NCBI GenBank assembly: GCA_002433055.1
Contig: DJHJ01000040.1
Coordinates: 13,822-77,821, forward strand
Direction: 5' to 3'
From: Acidobacteriia bacterium UBA6623
GTDB taxonomy: Bacteria > Acidobacteriota > Terriglobia > Bryobacterales > UBA6623
Length of the DNA: 64,000 nt
The stretch's first letter is position 1. Each line of letters begins with the position of its first letter. The notes beneath the pieces were generated by a model. The model was not told where the DNA came from. It searched no databases and worked only from the letters and a program-made list of their open reading frames with translations. Shown here in pieces: positions 10,222 to 19,308 of this stretch. Position numbers and translations under genes: made by a program.

Positions 10222-11430
10222 ATGACTGATTACTCCGCACCACAAAATTCTGAGGAATTATCGAATATTCTGCGGAGTTGCAATGAGGCTAATAGAACTC
10301 TGGAAGTCGGTGGTACATTTTCGAAACAATCTGCTGGTGGAACAGTCTTTGCCGCCGACACTAGAGTTTCGACTTGCAATCTCAACCAAGTCATTGCCTA
10401 TGAGCCCAGTGATTTGACCATCAGTGTGGAAGCGGGGCTTCCTTATCGCGACTTAACGAAGATATTGGCACAGAACAACCAGTTTCTCCCGTTGGATCCT
10501 CCCTTTGCAGAAAATGCAACAGTTGGAGGCGTAATAGCGACCAACGGAAATGGCCCAAGACGGCGACGCTATGGCACAGCACGTGATGTAGTCATCGGAA
10601 TGAAGTTCGTGACCATAGAGGGAAAGACCATACAGTCAGGAGGAATGGTTGTCAAAAACGTAACCGGTCTCGACATGGGCAAACTGTTGATAGGGTCTTA
10701 TGGGACACTGGCGGTCATCGCGGTTGTTAATTTCAAAGTTTTCCCTATCCCAGCCTCACAATTGAGCGTTGTTTTCTCAGCTCCCACGTTGGAAACACTG
10801 ATGTCTATACGATCTATAATTTTACGAGGAGCGATCCAGCCTCGAGCGATTGACTTGTTCAATACTGAAGCTGCTAGCGGGTGGCAACTTGCTTCGACGC
10901 TAAATCTCGATAGTTACGGACTAGCTGTTGAAGTTGACGGTAGCCCGATACTAATCGAGCGTTGTCAACGAGAGTTCGAGGCGATGACTGACGAACACCC
11001 CGAAGTCAAGGTTTACCCAGTCGCCGAGGAAGAATCGCAGGTTCTTTGGCAAAAAATACAAGAAACTACAGCAAGATTATTGTCGAGCAACTCTGACACT
11101 TATGTCATTAGACTCTCAACTCTCCCGACTCGAATTGGAGCAATTTTTGAAGTAGCCGAAACAGGAGGACGAACAAGACCAGTGATTATCCGTGCTGGCA
11201 ACGGAGTGGGATACATTTACTCATTCGGAGTCAAAGATGCAGAGGAGTGCCTAGCAAAGGCCCAAAAGAAAGAACTGTTAGGCGTTGCAGAATACATACC
11301 AGTAGACAGCAAAAGTGATTTTAATTCATGGCCCGTGGTTGGCTCCGATCTCGCCATAATGAAACGCATTAAAAATGAACTTGATCCTCAAAACCTGCTA
11401 AATCGAGGTCGACTCTTCAATCGGCTGTGA
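10222..11430 (+). CDS. FAD-binding oxidoreductase, GlcE-like
   Basis: A 402-residue flavoprotein of the FAD_binding_4 (PCMH) class. The N-terminal half has the pattern LTISVEAGLPYRDL, LPLDPPF and ATVGGVIATNGNGPRRRRYG that binds FAD, then GMVVKNVTGLDMGKLLIGSYG. The C-terminus ends LDPQNLLNRGR, as in GlcD/GlcE and D-lactate dehydrogenases. It most resembles GlcE, the FAD subunit of glycolate oxidase, which normally works with GlcD and the iron-sulfur GlcF. Neither is next to it here, so the substrate remains open. It starts 30 bp after ppdK and may share its transcript. Confidence 0.8.
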   Translation: MTDYSAPQNSEELSNILRSCNEANRTLEVGGTFSKQSAGGTVFAADTRVSTCNLNQVIAYEPSDLTISVEAGLPYRDLTKILAQNNQFLPLDPPFAENATVGGVIATNGNGPRRRRYGTARDVVIGMKFVTIEGKTIQSGGMVVKNVTGLDMGKLLIGSYGTLAVIAVVNFKVFPIPASQLSVVFSAPTLETLMSIRSIILRGAIQPRAIDLFNTEAASGWQLASTLNLDSYGLAVEVDGSPILIERCQREFEAMTDEHPEVKVYPVAEEESQVLWQKIQETTARLLSSNSDTYVIRLSTLPTRIGAIFEVAETGGRTRPVIIRAGNGVGYIYSFGVKDAEECLAKAQKKELLGVAEYIPVDSKSDFNSWPVVGSDLAIMKRIKNELDPQNLLNRGRLFNRL

Positions 11431-11491
11431 GTTTTTTGAACCTTAACCAACGGAGATAGAGATATACGGGCAGGTTGTCGCCAAGTGGCAT

Positions 11492-13177
11492 TCACCACAA
11501 CACCACAAGGCTAATAAATGCTATGACAATGCCAAAACTAGTTGCCCAGATCGATGGTCGACAGTACCAGGGTAATCCTCCCGGAGGTGCTGCGAATGGA
11601 TACTCTGGCATAGGTTGAACACTTCTTCGTGTTTGCTCCAGCCAAGTCCCCTGCACAGTCTCGTTATCTTCATTGGTTCCACCAGAGCTGGCCTCTTTAC
11701 TGGAGGAGTACACAAGACTTCCCAGGTCTTCTTTTCTTGCCCAACCCCAGTACAACGTTGTGCTCAACATCGCTGACGACGTAAAAACAATGCTCCACAG
11801 GTAGGCCCACCAAGCATTAGTCCACCAGAACGGAAGATCCAACCCATAACGATCGCCCAACAATGAACTACACCCATACGCAATACCAACAAACAGCCCT
11901 ACTGTTCCAGACCGTTTGTGCACGCGGGTCAACGTTCCCATCATGTAGACAGTAAACAACGGTATAACGGCAACACTAGTAATTCGCAAATAGAAAACTA
12001 TCATGCCAGAATCGAGAAAAGGGATATACCCAAAGGACAGAGCAATGACACCAAATGTTGCACAGCGAGACACGAACAAATAGTGCTCATCATTACGATT
12101 TTTCACAAAAAATCGTGCGTATACATCACGCGTGAAAATAGCTGCGATCGAGGAGCCGATCGAGTCGTAGGTCGAAATACCTCCAGCCAGAACACCCGCT
12201 ACGACAATTCCAACCAGGCCTGGACCCAAAAAATTTTGAACGAGGTACGGGTACACCTGGTCGGGCATCACCAGATCTGGAAAGATCGCTCTACCAAAAA
12301 TGCCGAGCGTAATGTTGAACCACATCACAACGACCAACACAACACTGCCAATAACTGCCGCCATTTTCATGTCCCATTCGGAGCGAGCCGCAAGCAAACG
12401 CATTGCCTGTGAATGATTCACCACCGAATATGCCGTGAGAGTAACAACCCACCCAAAAATCACCAGAACGGCTGGCACACCAGGCTCAGAATGCCCTCCC
12501 ACGTGCATCATCGAATCAACAAGAGTAGGATCAACCGCCGCCAGTCGCGTTTCTAAGCCGCTCCATCCTCCTACGAAGACCCACAGAACCAACCATAGGA
12601 TCACAGCAGCCAGAAACATTCCAATGGACTGAAGAGCATCTGTCACTGCGACAGATTTCAGTCCACCTGCAGCCGTATAGTATGCCGATGCAAGAGCGAT
12701 ACCAGCGACGAGCCACCAAGTTTCATTTCCCCAACCAGTGAGGATTGAAAACGTAAGATAGAGGGAAAAAGCGATATTTCCAAGAACATTTGTTCTGTAT
12801 TGGACTTGGATGAGTGCACTAAGCAAACGTACAGTAGGACCAAAACGATGCTCAAGGTATTCCGCATTTGTGAACATTCCTCCGCGGTAGAGTGGCACGA
12901 AGACAAAATAGGAAACCACAAACCACCCGATGGGAATACCCAACCACCACGATGTCAGGTTGCTCAAACCAAACTTGTAGGCACCGCCGACAACAGCTAC
13001 GTAATCGCCGCTGTCAACCGCAGTTGCGAACATCGAAAGACCTACAATCCACCATGGAAGCCCCTTGGCGGCAAGAAACCAATCATACGTGGTAGTGGTA
13101 CCCCGTGCCAGATAGAGCCCGTAAGACACGATAGCTCCGTTTATGGCAATGACGATGAGCCAGTCAAAAAGAGTCAT
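11492..13177 (-). CDS. sodium:solute symporter family protein
   Basis: A 561-residue integral membrane protein with about 13 hydrophobic segments from the first residues (LFDWLIVIAINGAIVSYGLYLA) to the C-terminal end (GIVIAFISLVVLW). The SSS family shows as AAKGLPWWIVGLSMFATAVDSGDY in TM2 and as GVLAGGISTYDSIGSSIAAIFTRD in the TM8 region that carries sodium-site serines. It couples sodium entry to uptake of a small solute such as a sugar, amino acid or organic acid; the sequence alone does not name it. AGGA sits 4 bp before the ATG. It converges on the GlcE-like gene. Confidence 0.88.
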   Translation of the reverse strand: MTLFDWLIVIAINGAIVSYGLYLARGTTTTYDWFLAAKGLPWWIVGLSMFATAVDSGDYVAVVGGAYKFGLSNLTSWWLGIPIGWFVVSYFVFVPLYRGGMFTNAEYLEHRFGPTVRLLSALIQVQYRTNVLGNIAFSLYLTFSILTGWGNETWWLVAGIALASAYYTAAGGLKSVAVTDALQSIGMFLAAVILWLVLWVFVGGWSGLETRLAAVDPTLVDSMMHVGGHSEPGVPAVLVIFGWVVTLTAYSVVNHSQAMRLLAARSEWDMKMAAVIGSVVLVVVMWFNITLGIFGRAIFPDLVMPDQVYPYLVQNFLGPGLVGIVVAGVLAGGISTYDSIGSSIAAIFTRDVYARFFVKNRNDEHYLFVSRCATFGVIALSFGYIPFLDSGMIVFYLRITSVAVIPLFTVYMMGTLTRVHKRSGTVGLFVGIAYGCSSLLGDRYGLDLPFWWTNAWWAYLWSIVFTSSAMLSTTLYWGWARKEDLGSLVYSSSKEASSGGTNEDNETVQGTWLEQTRRSVQPMPEYPFAAPPGGLPWYCRPSIWATSFGIVIAFISLVVLW

Positions 13178-13316
13178 TTCCTGAAAAACTGTTGAGCTTC
13201 AGCAGTTGACACTCTACTGAATCTCCAAATTACACACCCACAAGAAATCATCCTTCGGAGCGTATCTAAAAATGTCACAAAATCCTTGAAAAAAACTGGC
13301 GCTTAACGTACAGAGA

Positions 13317-14147
13317 CTACTCCTCATTTGCTGCCTGTGTCGAAAGTATCTCGCGCGCATGTATTTCTGCAGCGGCCAAATGCTTGGAAAGAGCTTCCGT
13401 TACGTTCATCTTGGGCGGTGGCTCAGTCATGTGATCATAATGCCCGTATCGATCTTTACCTCGTGCAACAATCACAGGGTGTCCTGGCGCGGTTTGTTTC
13501 ACTTGCGGGTCAATATAACGAACTGCAAACCCAATACGAGGTTCATTGGATACATTGCGGCCAGAGCCGTGAATAATATTCACATGGTGAAGCGACATCT
13601 CGCCAGGTTGCAGAACAACATCCACCACATCCTTATCAGCAATATCCACTTGAATCTCTTGACCACGCGAGAGTAGGTTATCCTCCGCCCAAGTCTCCTC
13701 ATGTGGGTGAATTGAGTCTCGTTGAGTGCCAGGAGCTACACGCATACAACCACTTTTGATGGTGCTGGGAGATAGTGCGATCCAGGCTGTAGTAACGAGA
13801 GTGGAGTCAAGACCCCAGTAGGTGCCGTCTTGGTGAAAGCTTATATAGCTTGGATCACTTGGAGGCTTGACAAAAATGGACGATGCCCACACGAGCAGAT
13901 CAGGGCCCAGAACCCCTTCGACTGCATTGAGAACCTTTGGATGGGTCACCAAATCCCAAGCCCAACGAAAATGGAGGTGGGTTACACCTAGTTCAGTCGA
14001 TTTCGGCTTGTGGTCAAACGCAGCAATTAAATCATCGTAGCCAGAACGGAAGTGGGAAACTTCTTCGTCTTGCAGTACAGCGATCGGAAAAAGTATTCCC
14101 TGCTGCTCATAAGAAGCTACTTGTTCTGAAGTTAAGCTATACGGCAT
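13317..14147 (-). CDS. phytanoyl-CoA dioxygenase family protein
   Basis: An Fe(II)/2-oxoglutarate-dependent oxygenase of the PhyH family, 276 residues. The metal triad is visible: His105 and Asp107 in SFHQDGTYW and the distal His193 in IIHGSGRN, with Arg197 placed to bind 2-oxoglutarate. Bacterial members hydroxylate diverse small molecules, so the substrate is not assignable. An AGGAG lies 8 bp before the ATG. It sits 110 bp after tyrA on the same strand and could be read from the aromatic operon, but the link is not functional in any obvious way. Confidence 0.85.
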   Translation of the reverse strand: MPYSLTSEQVASYEQQGILFPIAVLQDEEVSHFRSGYDDLIAAFDHKPKSTELGVTHLHFRWAWDLVTHPKVLNAVEGVLGPDLLVWASSIFVKPPSDPSYISFHQDGTYWGLDSTLVTTAWIALSPSTIKSGCMRVAPGTQRDSIHPHEETWAEDNLLSRGQEIQVDIADKDVVDVVLQPGEMSLHHVNIIHGSGRNVSNEPRIGFAVRYIDPQVKQTAPGHPVIVARGKDRYGHYDHMTEPPPKMNVTEALSKHLAAAEIHAREILSTQAANEE

Positions 14148-14257
14148 GTGCAGCTCCTGTCAAAACCCACTCAGACTCTAAGTCATTGATTTTAACAGCT
14201 TGTAATCGATACACCCAGAAAAGACACTAACACAGAGAGCAATCTCAAGTTGAAATA

Positions 14258-15115
14258 TCAGATGTCGCGTTTGGGTAACTTTTGACGAAGTGCATTGGCC
14301 TCTTCGAACTGTTTGGCCAATCCAGTTGAGTCCAAACTTTGGCGCATCGACTCAAGGCGAGCGATATAGGCTGAAAGGACTTGTTGGAGGTTATCTCGGT
14401 TTGTATCAAGAATGTCACTCCAAATTTCAAAAGGGCTTTCAGCAAGGCGTGTCATGTCGCGCAAACCACTTCCCGCAAGAGTGAGTCCTTCATTGTCACG
14501 GAAAGCATCCATTACCAGAGCCGCCAAAGCAGTAGAAGCAAGCTGTGGCATATGGGAAGTCCAGCTTACAACTCGATCATGTTCTGCAGCTGTCAAAACA
14601 TGTACTTCTGCACCCAGTTTTTCTAAATATTGGAGAAAAGAGTTGACGACCTCACCGTTCGGAAGTTCGTCATGAAGTGGAGTGAGTGCATAGGCAGCCC
14701 CTCGAAATAGAGTTGCATCAGCGATTGCGACCCCGCGCCCCTCTTTTCCAGCCATGGGATGGCCACCCACAAAAAAGGGGCCTTCACCAAACAGTTCTGC
14801 GGCCCTGTCCACAATTTCAACTTTCGTACTACCAACGTCAGTTACAAGTGCATGCTCTGGTGCAAGCCTGCGCACTTGTGGCAGAAGTTCAATAATCTTC
14901 GATATCGGTTGTGCTAGATAAATGAGATCAGCTTTCGGAAGAGCTTCATGGATAGGAGCACCTACATCAACAGCTCCTCTCGCAAGAGCGTCCCGTATGG
15001 TCCGCTCTGAGCTAACACCTATCAAACGGCCGGTAAAACCGGCTTGGCGCAATGCCAGCCCAAAGGAGCCCCCTATAAGGCCAACACCAAGAATAGCTAT
15101 AGTTTCAATTGGCAT
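14258..15115 (-). CDS. tyrA: prephenate dehydrogenase
   Basis: Oxidatively decarboxylates prephenate to 4-hydroxyphenylpyruvate, the tyrosine branch. The 285-residue protein opens with an NAD(P)-binding Rossmann motif GVGLIGGSFG (from residue 10) and contains TDVGSTK and GGHPMAGKEGRG, both PDH family signatures, then a helical dimerization domain. It lacks a chorismate mutase domain; that activity is in the separate gene directly upstream. It is the sixth gene of the trpC-F-B-A-aroQ-tyrA run. Confidence 0.93.
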   Translation of the reverse strand: MPIETIAILGVGLIGGSFGLALRQAGFTGRLIGVSSERTIRDALARGAVDVGAPIHEALPKADLIYLAQPISKIIELLPQVRRLAPEHALVTDVGSTKVEIVDRAAELFGEGPFFVGGHPMAGKEGRGVAIADATLFRGAAYALTPLHDELPNGEVVNSFLQYLEKLGAEVHVLTAAEHDRVVSWTSHMPQLASTALAALVMDAFRDNEGLTLAGSGLRDMTRLAESPFEIWSDILDTNRDNLQQVLSAYIARLESMRQSLDSTGLAKQFEEANALRQKLPKRDI

Positions 15116-15160
15116 GTGATCTAGCGTGTGAAGACCCAGAAATTAATCTACTGTTGACCT

Positions 15161-15466
15161 TCAGTCATCCATCCTATTTTCTGTGTCACCGTCATTCTCT
15201 ATTTCATTCTGTTCAGCTTGCACAACTTTCATCTCAGCCATGACAGCTTTGAAAATACGACAAACAGCTTCGTTATTAAGAGGACCTCGGTTTTGTGCCT
15301 TGATGTTGTCTAATACTTGGGCCTCACGCTTAGGTTCGTGGATAGGAATACCCTCTTGGCGTTTTAGTGGCGCTAAATTCAGCACATAACTAACACGCTC
15401 ATTAAGCAGGTCTAAAATGCGGCGATCCACCTGATTAATTCGCTCTCGCCAATCGACAAGATCCAT
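15161..15466 (-). CDS. aroQ: chorismate mutase, AroQ class
   Basis: A stand-alone all-helical chorismate mutase of 101 residues that converts chorismate to prephenate. The first helix has the AroQ pattern WRERINQVDRRILDLLNERV, followed by APLKRQEGIPIHEPKREAQVL and a C-terminal helix. The last 20 residues are acidic and probably disordered. It lies between trpA (18-bp gap) and the prephenate dehydrogenase gene it feeds, so phenylalanine/tyrosine and tryptophan synthesis are joined in one transcript. Confidence 0.9.
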   Translation of the reverse strand: MDLVDWRERINQVDRRILDLLNERVSYVLNLAPLKRQEGIPIHEPKREAQVLDNIKAQNRGPLNNEAVCRIFKAVMAEMKVVQAEQNEIENDGDTENRMDD

Positions 15467-15484
15467 AAGAATTTCCTTCCGATG

Positions 15485-16297
15485 CTAAACAGTCGAAGTG
15501 TCTAATCTAAGGCCTGCCTTCAACTCCGCACACAACGCAGTCAAGCGGGATGGTAGAGACTTCTCATCACCCTGGTCGCCTATCATTCTAACCACGGCAC
15601 TACCCACCACAGCGGCATCCACATGTGGAGCCACCTCCTCCATATGTTTACGCTCCGAAAGACCAAACCCAAGAGCAAGAGGTAATTTACTGACCGATCG
15701 AACCCTCTCGACCAATGGAATAGCACGCTCCGAAATCGATTTCTGTTCACCGGTCACTCCAGTTCTCGAAACAAGATAGAGAAACCCTCGGCTCGACTGA
15801 GATAGAGTTTTGATGCGCTCAAGTGAGGTTGTCGGTGCAATCAAAAAAACTGGATCTAATCCTCTATGTTCCATCTGTTCCATGTAAGCCCCTGCTTCAT
15901 CTACATTTAGATCAGTCAACAGAGCTCCATCAGCACCTGCCGTAGCGGCATCTTCAGTAAACTTTTCAAACCCATATCGCAGAACTGGGTTTAGGTAGCT
16001 AAATATAACAAGTGGAATGTCAGATCTTTCCCGGATACGTCGTAAAATATCTAACACTCCAGCAAGGTTTGTGCCAGCCTGTAGCGATCTCTCACTTGCA
16101 CATTGAATAACTGGCCCATCTGCAACCGGATCCGAGAAAGGAACTCCCAGTTCAACAATGTCAGCGCCACCCTTCTCTAGGGCCAAAACAAAGTCTACTG
16201 TACGATCAGGATGAGGATCTCCACCAGTCAAATAGACAACTAGACCACGGCTACGTCCGGTGTTTAGTTGTTCAAACGTTTTACTAATCCGACTCAT
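15485..16297 (-). CDS. trpA: tryptophan synthase alpha subunit
   Basis: Cleaves indole-3-glycerol phosphate to indole and glyceraldehyde 3-phosphate and passes indole to TrpB. The TIM barrel has the catalytic acids in VELGVPFSDPVADGP; starting at the ATG at 16297 they number Glu49 and Asp60, matching the classical enzyme, which favours this ATG over an in-frame TTG two codons earlier. The phosphate-binding region is GFGLSERKH and AAVVGSAVVR. About 270 residues, normal length. It follows trpB by 45 bp. Confidence 0.96.
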   Translation of the reverse strand: MSRISKTFEQLNTGRSRGLVVYLTGGDPHPDRTVDFVLALEKGGADIVELGVPFSDPVADGPVIQCASERSLQAGTNLAGVLDILRRIRERSDIPLVIFSYLNPVLRYGFEKFTEDAATAGADGALLTDLNVDEAGAYMEQMEHRGLDPVFLIAPTTSLERIKTLSQSSRGFLYLVSRTGVTGEQKSISERAIPLVERVRSVSKLPLALGFGLSERKHMEEVAPHVDAAVVGSAVVRMIGDQGDEKSLPSRLTALCAELKAGLRLDTSTV

Positions 16298-16342
16298 AGT
16301 CAAATCAACCGTAAAATCTCCGGCCGGAAAGTGTCACTCTAA

Positions 16343-17545
16343 CTACTCTAAATCAGGCATCTTTTCCCTGTAGATGCCTATGTCCTTGTCACCTCGACCC
16401 GATAAGTTTACTACCAATGTCTGCCCTGATGCCTTTGGGGCACGTTTAATCGCTTCCGCAACAGCATGTGCAGATTCAAGTGCAGGAATAATACCCTCAA
16501 GTCTTGAAAGCAGCCTCACGGCCTCCAAAGCCTCTTCATCAGAGCATGAAACATATTCAGCTCGCCCGCTTTCACGCAACCAAGCATGCTCAGGACCAAC
16601 CGAAGCATAATCAAGTCCTGCCGATACCGAGTGAGTCAATGCGATCTGCCCGTCATCGTCCTGCAAAACATAACTATACGTTCCGTGTAAAACACCTGGC
16701 AGACCACCTTCAAACCGGGATGCGTGATCTCCCAAATTCGAACCACGTCCTCCAGCTTCAACGCCGATCATCCTCACGTTCTCATCCGACAAAAAGGGAT
16801 GAAACAAACCGATCGCATTACTACCACCTCCAACACAGGCAATTAGAGCATCTGGGAGTTCACCCTCCTCCATTTCCTTGAACTGGGCCCTAGTTTCACG
16901 ACCAATAACGGTCTGGAAATCTCGCACGATCAAAGGATACGGATGTGGCCCCAATGCGGATCCGAGCAGATAGTAAGTATGTTCAAAATTCGTCACCCAG
17001 TCGCGCATTGCTTCGCTGATCGCTTCCTTCAATGTGCGGCTTCCGGCCTTCACTCCAATCACTTGTGCACCTAGCAAACGCATCCGAAAAACATTCAGGG
17101 CTTGGCGTCGCATATCCTCTTCACCCATATATACGCAACATTCAAACCCGAACAAAGCGGCCACTGTGGCACTTGCAACTCCATGTTGCCCAGCACCTGT
17201 TTCAGCAATGATACGCTTCTTTCCCATGCGGCGTGCCAATAGAGCCTGACCTAGACAATTGTTAATCTTATGAGCACCGGTATGTAGAAGATCCTCTCGT
17301 TTCAAGTAGATCCGAGCACCGCCCAGACGTTCAGTTAGACGAGATGCATAGTAAAGTGAGGTGGGCCTGCCGGCATATTCCCGCAAAAGTGAGCTTAATT
17401 CCTCAGAGAAACTCTCATCACCTACCGCCTTGTTGTAGGTTTCCTCGAGCTCCTCTATGGGAGCAATCAAGCTTTCCGGGACATATCGCCCACCGAAGCG
17501 CCCAAAACGGCCTCTGTCATCGGGCAGTGTTGAAGATGCAGCCAT
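16343..17545 (-). CDS. trpB: tryptophan synthase beta subunit
   Basis: PLP enzyme that condenses indole with serine to make tryptophan. The 400-residue product has the full TrpB1 pattern: [10 protein letters not shown] near the N-terminus, HTGAHKINN with the PLP lysine Lys93, [11 protein letters not shown], and the phosphate loop GGGSNAIG. This is the TrpA-dependent TrpB1 class, consistent with trpA directly downstream. It follows trpF by 12 bp in the operon. Confidence 0.97.
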   Translation of the reverse strand: MAASSTLPDDRGRFGRFGGRYVPESLIAPIEELEETYNKAVGDESFSEELSSLLREYAGRPTSLYYASRLTERLGGARIYLKREDLLHTGAHKINNCLGQALLARRMGKKRIIAETGAGQHGVASATVAALFGFECCVYMGEEDMRRQALNVFRMRLLGAQVIGVKAGSRTLKEAISEAMRDWVTNFEHTYYLLGSALGPHPYPLIVRDFQTVIGRETRAQFKEMEEGELPDALIACVGGGSNAIGLFHPFLSDENVRMIGVEAGGRGSNLGDHASRFEGGLPGVLHGTYSYVLQDDDGQIALTHSVSAGLDYASVGPEHAWLRESGRAEYVSCSDEEALEAVRLLSRLEGIIPALESAHAVAEAIKRAPKASGQTLVVNLSGRGDKDIGIYREKMPDLE

Positions 17546-17557
17546 ACTCTCCTTAGA

Positions 17558-18193
17558 TTACTGAATTTTTGCCGCTACTTTAGCAGCTTCCAAGTAGCTT
17601 GAAACCTTCTTGGGGTCTTTTATACCCGGCGAGCTTTCAAGTCTCGAGCTCGCGTCGACACCCCAAGGTTGTATTTCACATATCGCCGAGGCAACATTAT
17701 CACCGTCCAAACCGCCAGAGACTATGATGCGCCTATGGTTTTTCACAGTCCGAGCAATCGGCCACGAAAATGTCCGCCCGCTCCCACCAAAACTGCCAGC
17801 GGGTGACGGTCCATCTAGCAAATAGGCCTCGCAATCATATGAGCCAATGATATCGGGGTTGAAGGACTCGTGCACTTGAAACGCTTTCCATATGCGTAAA
17901 TCTCCCAGAGCAGTGCAATATTCAGGCATTTCATCGCCGTGTAATTGCACTACATCCAACCGCGCAACCTCAACAGTTCTACGCACCTGATCAACTGATT
18001 CATTCACAAAGACGCCAACGCGTAACACCTCCTTGGGAATGGAGGCTGAAATCGTAGTGGCAGTTTCTGTCTGAACACATCTGGGACTGCCGTCAAAAAA
18101 AACAAAGCCGAGCGCTGTTGCTCCATGTTCTGCAGCAAAATGTGCATCGTTGATGGCGGTAATGCCGCAAACCTTTATGACACTAAGATCCAC
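17558..18193 (-). CDS. trpF: phosphoribosylanthranilate isomerase
   Basis: Amadori rearrangement of phosphoribosylanthranilate to CdRP, tryptophan step 3. The 211-residue TIM barrel begins IKVCGITAINDA with the catalytic Cys, has the VVQLHGDE strand, a DG-containing LLDGPSPAGSFGGSGRTFSW segment in two pieces, and the C-terminal phosphate motif VSGGLDGDNV and GVDASSRLESSPGIKD. The start overlaps the end of trpC by 11 bp, pointing to coupled translation. Confidence 0.95.
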   Translation of the reverse strand: MDLSVIKVCGITAINDAHFAAEHGATALGFVFFDGSPRCVQTETATTISASIPKEVLRVGVFVNESVDQVRRTVEVARLDVVQLHGDEMPEYCTALGDLRIWKAFQVHESFNPDIIGSYDCEAYLLDGPSPAGSFGGSGRTFSWPIARTVKNHRRIIVSGGLDGDNVASAICEIQPWGVDASSRLESSPGIKDPKKVSSYLEAAKVAAKIQ

Positions 18194-18986
18194 CGATTCT
18201 CGCCCCCTGAATTAGTTCAGATAATGCTTGTCCAGGGTCGTCTTTCTTCATCAGGCTCTCGCCGACCAGAAAGCCATCGCAACCAGCATCGACAAGCTGT
18301 CGTATCTCTTTTGGCGAACGAATACCGCTTTCGCTAATCCAAAACACATCTGATGGAATCAACTCGGCTAGAAGTAGTGATGTTTCAAGCGAAACTTCCA
18401 GCGTTTTTAGGTTTCGATTATTGATACCTATCCAATTCGCCTCCGCACTCAAGGCTCGTTCTAACTCAGCCTCGTTGTGCACCTCAACCAGTACTTCAAG
18501 ATTTAACTCCTCACTCTGTGCAATCAATTCACGCAGCTTTTGATCGCTTAACGCCGCCACAATTAACAGAACTGCATCAGCACCCCAGGCTGCTGCTTCC
18601 AAAAGGTGATAACGATCTAGAGTGAAATCCTTGCGCAAAACTGGCAGGTTTGTAGCGTTACGAGCAGCCGCCAAATCCTTTAGGCTTCCCTGAAAAAACT
18701 GCTGGTCCGTGAGTATCGAAAGTGCAGCAGCTCCAGCAGACTCATACCTTGCAGCAATAACCGCAGGCTCAAATTGCTCGGTGATCACTCCTGCAGAGGG
18801 TGATGCCTTTTTGATCTCAGAAATGATGGCAGGAGTCTTTGCCTTGAGCGCAGAACGGAAAGGGCGTCGGGCTGGTCGTTTCCTAGCCTCAAGCGTCTCG
18901 GGCTTAACGAGTGTCTGCTGTGCCACTAGCTCCGCACGCTTACGAACTATTATCTGTTCAAGAACAGTTAGATCACGGGTTTTCAC
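18183..18986 (-). CDS. trpC: indole-3-glycerol phosphate synthase
   Basis: Ring closure of CdRP to indole-3-glycerol phosphate. The 267-residue protein holds the catalytic lysine region IISEIKKASPSAG, the VLRKDFT strand, EVLVEVH, GINNRNLKT and SESGI, all family landmarks. The start codon is GTG, and a good -10 box ends only about 6 bases before it, so the message may be leaderless. It is the first gene of the aromatic operon; trpE, trpG and trpD are not in this window. Confidence 0.95.
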   Translation of the reverse strand: MKTRDLTVLEQIIVRKRAELVAQQTLVKPETLEARKRPARRPFRSALKAKTPAIISEIKKASPSAGVITEQFEPAVIAARYESAGAAALSILTDQQFFQGSLKDLAAARNATNLPVLRKDFTLDRYHLLEAAAWGADAVLLIVAALSDQKLRELIAQSEELNLEVLVEVHNEAELERALSAEANWIGINNRNLKTLEVSLETSLLLAELIPSDVFWISESGIRSPKEIRQLVDAGCDGFLVGESLMKKDDPGQALSELIQGARIGGS

Positions 18987-19308
18987 AAATAGAATTTAAC
19001 AAGTAGCCTTTGACCTCTCAAGGGAAGACAAAGCCAGTACGGCACTCAGTATCTCATGATAACCAACAGCCTGGAAATGGCCAAAGTAATGACCTACCAT
19101 GTAGATCGGTGTGCATATCAGAAAAACAGAAGTCAGAACAAACGTAGGATACATACATCTTGGCTCTGTATTGCTGAGTCAATTAAATTTACAACATCAT
19201 GTGTTACGCTCCGAGAAGCAATGAGGTTTCACGTGATAGCGATGCCTTACCCACGATAATGGCTCAGCTTCATAACTTTTTTGACAATTTGGAAACCTCG
19301 AGTTAGTC
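18987..19308. other. divergent intergenic region trpC / copA (322 bp)
   Basis: Between the divergent trpC and copper ATPase genes. It holds the trpC promoter candidate near its left end. A TTGACA at 19281-19286 lies 22 bp before the copA ATG but has no -10 box at the right spacing. I see no tRNA, small gene or clear copper-regulator palindrome. Confidence 0.5.
18993..19021 (-). promoter_or_regulatory. sigma70-like promoter for the trpC-F-B-A-aroQ-tyrA operon
   Basis: On the minus strand, TTGAGA (complement of 19016-19021) and TAAATT (complement of 18993-18998) are 17 bp apart, matching 5/6 and 4/6 of the consensus. The predicted start of transcription falls on or beside the trpC GTG, leaving no room for an attenuator leader. 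Not verified experimentally. Confidence 0.45.

Noticed and set aside
11918..12412. Long open frame on the plus strand opposite the sodium symporter
   Set aside because: The composition is typical of an antisense shadow, and the minus-strand frame has complete SSS family motifs.
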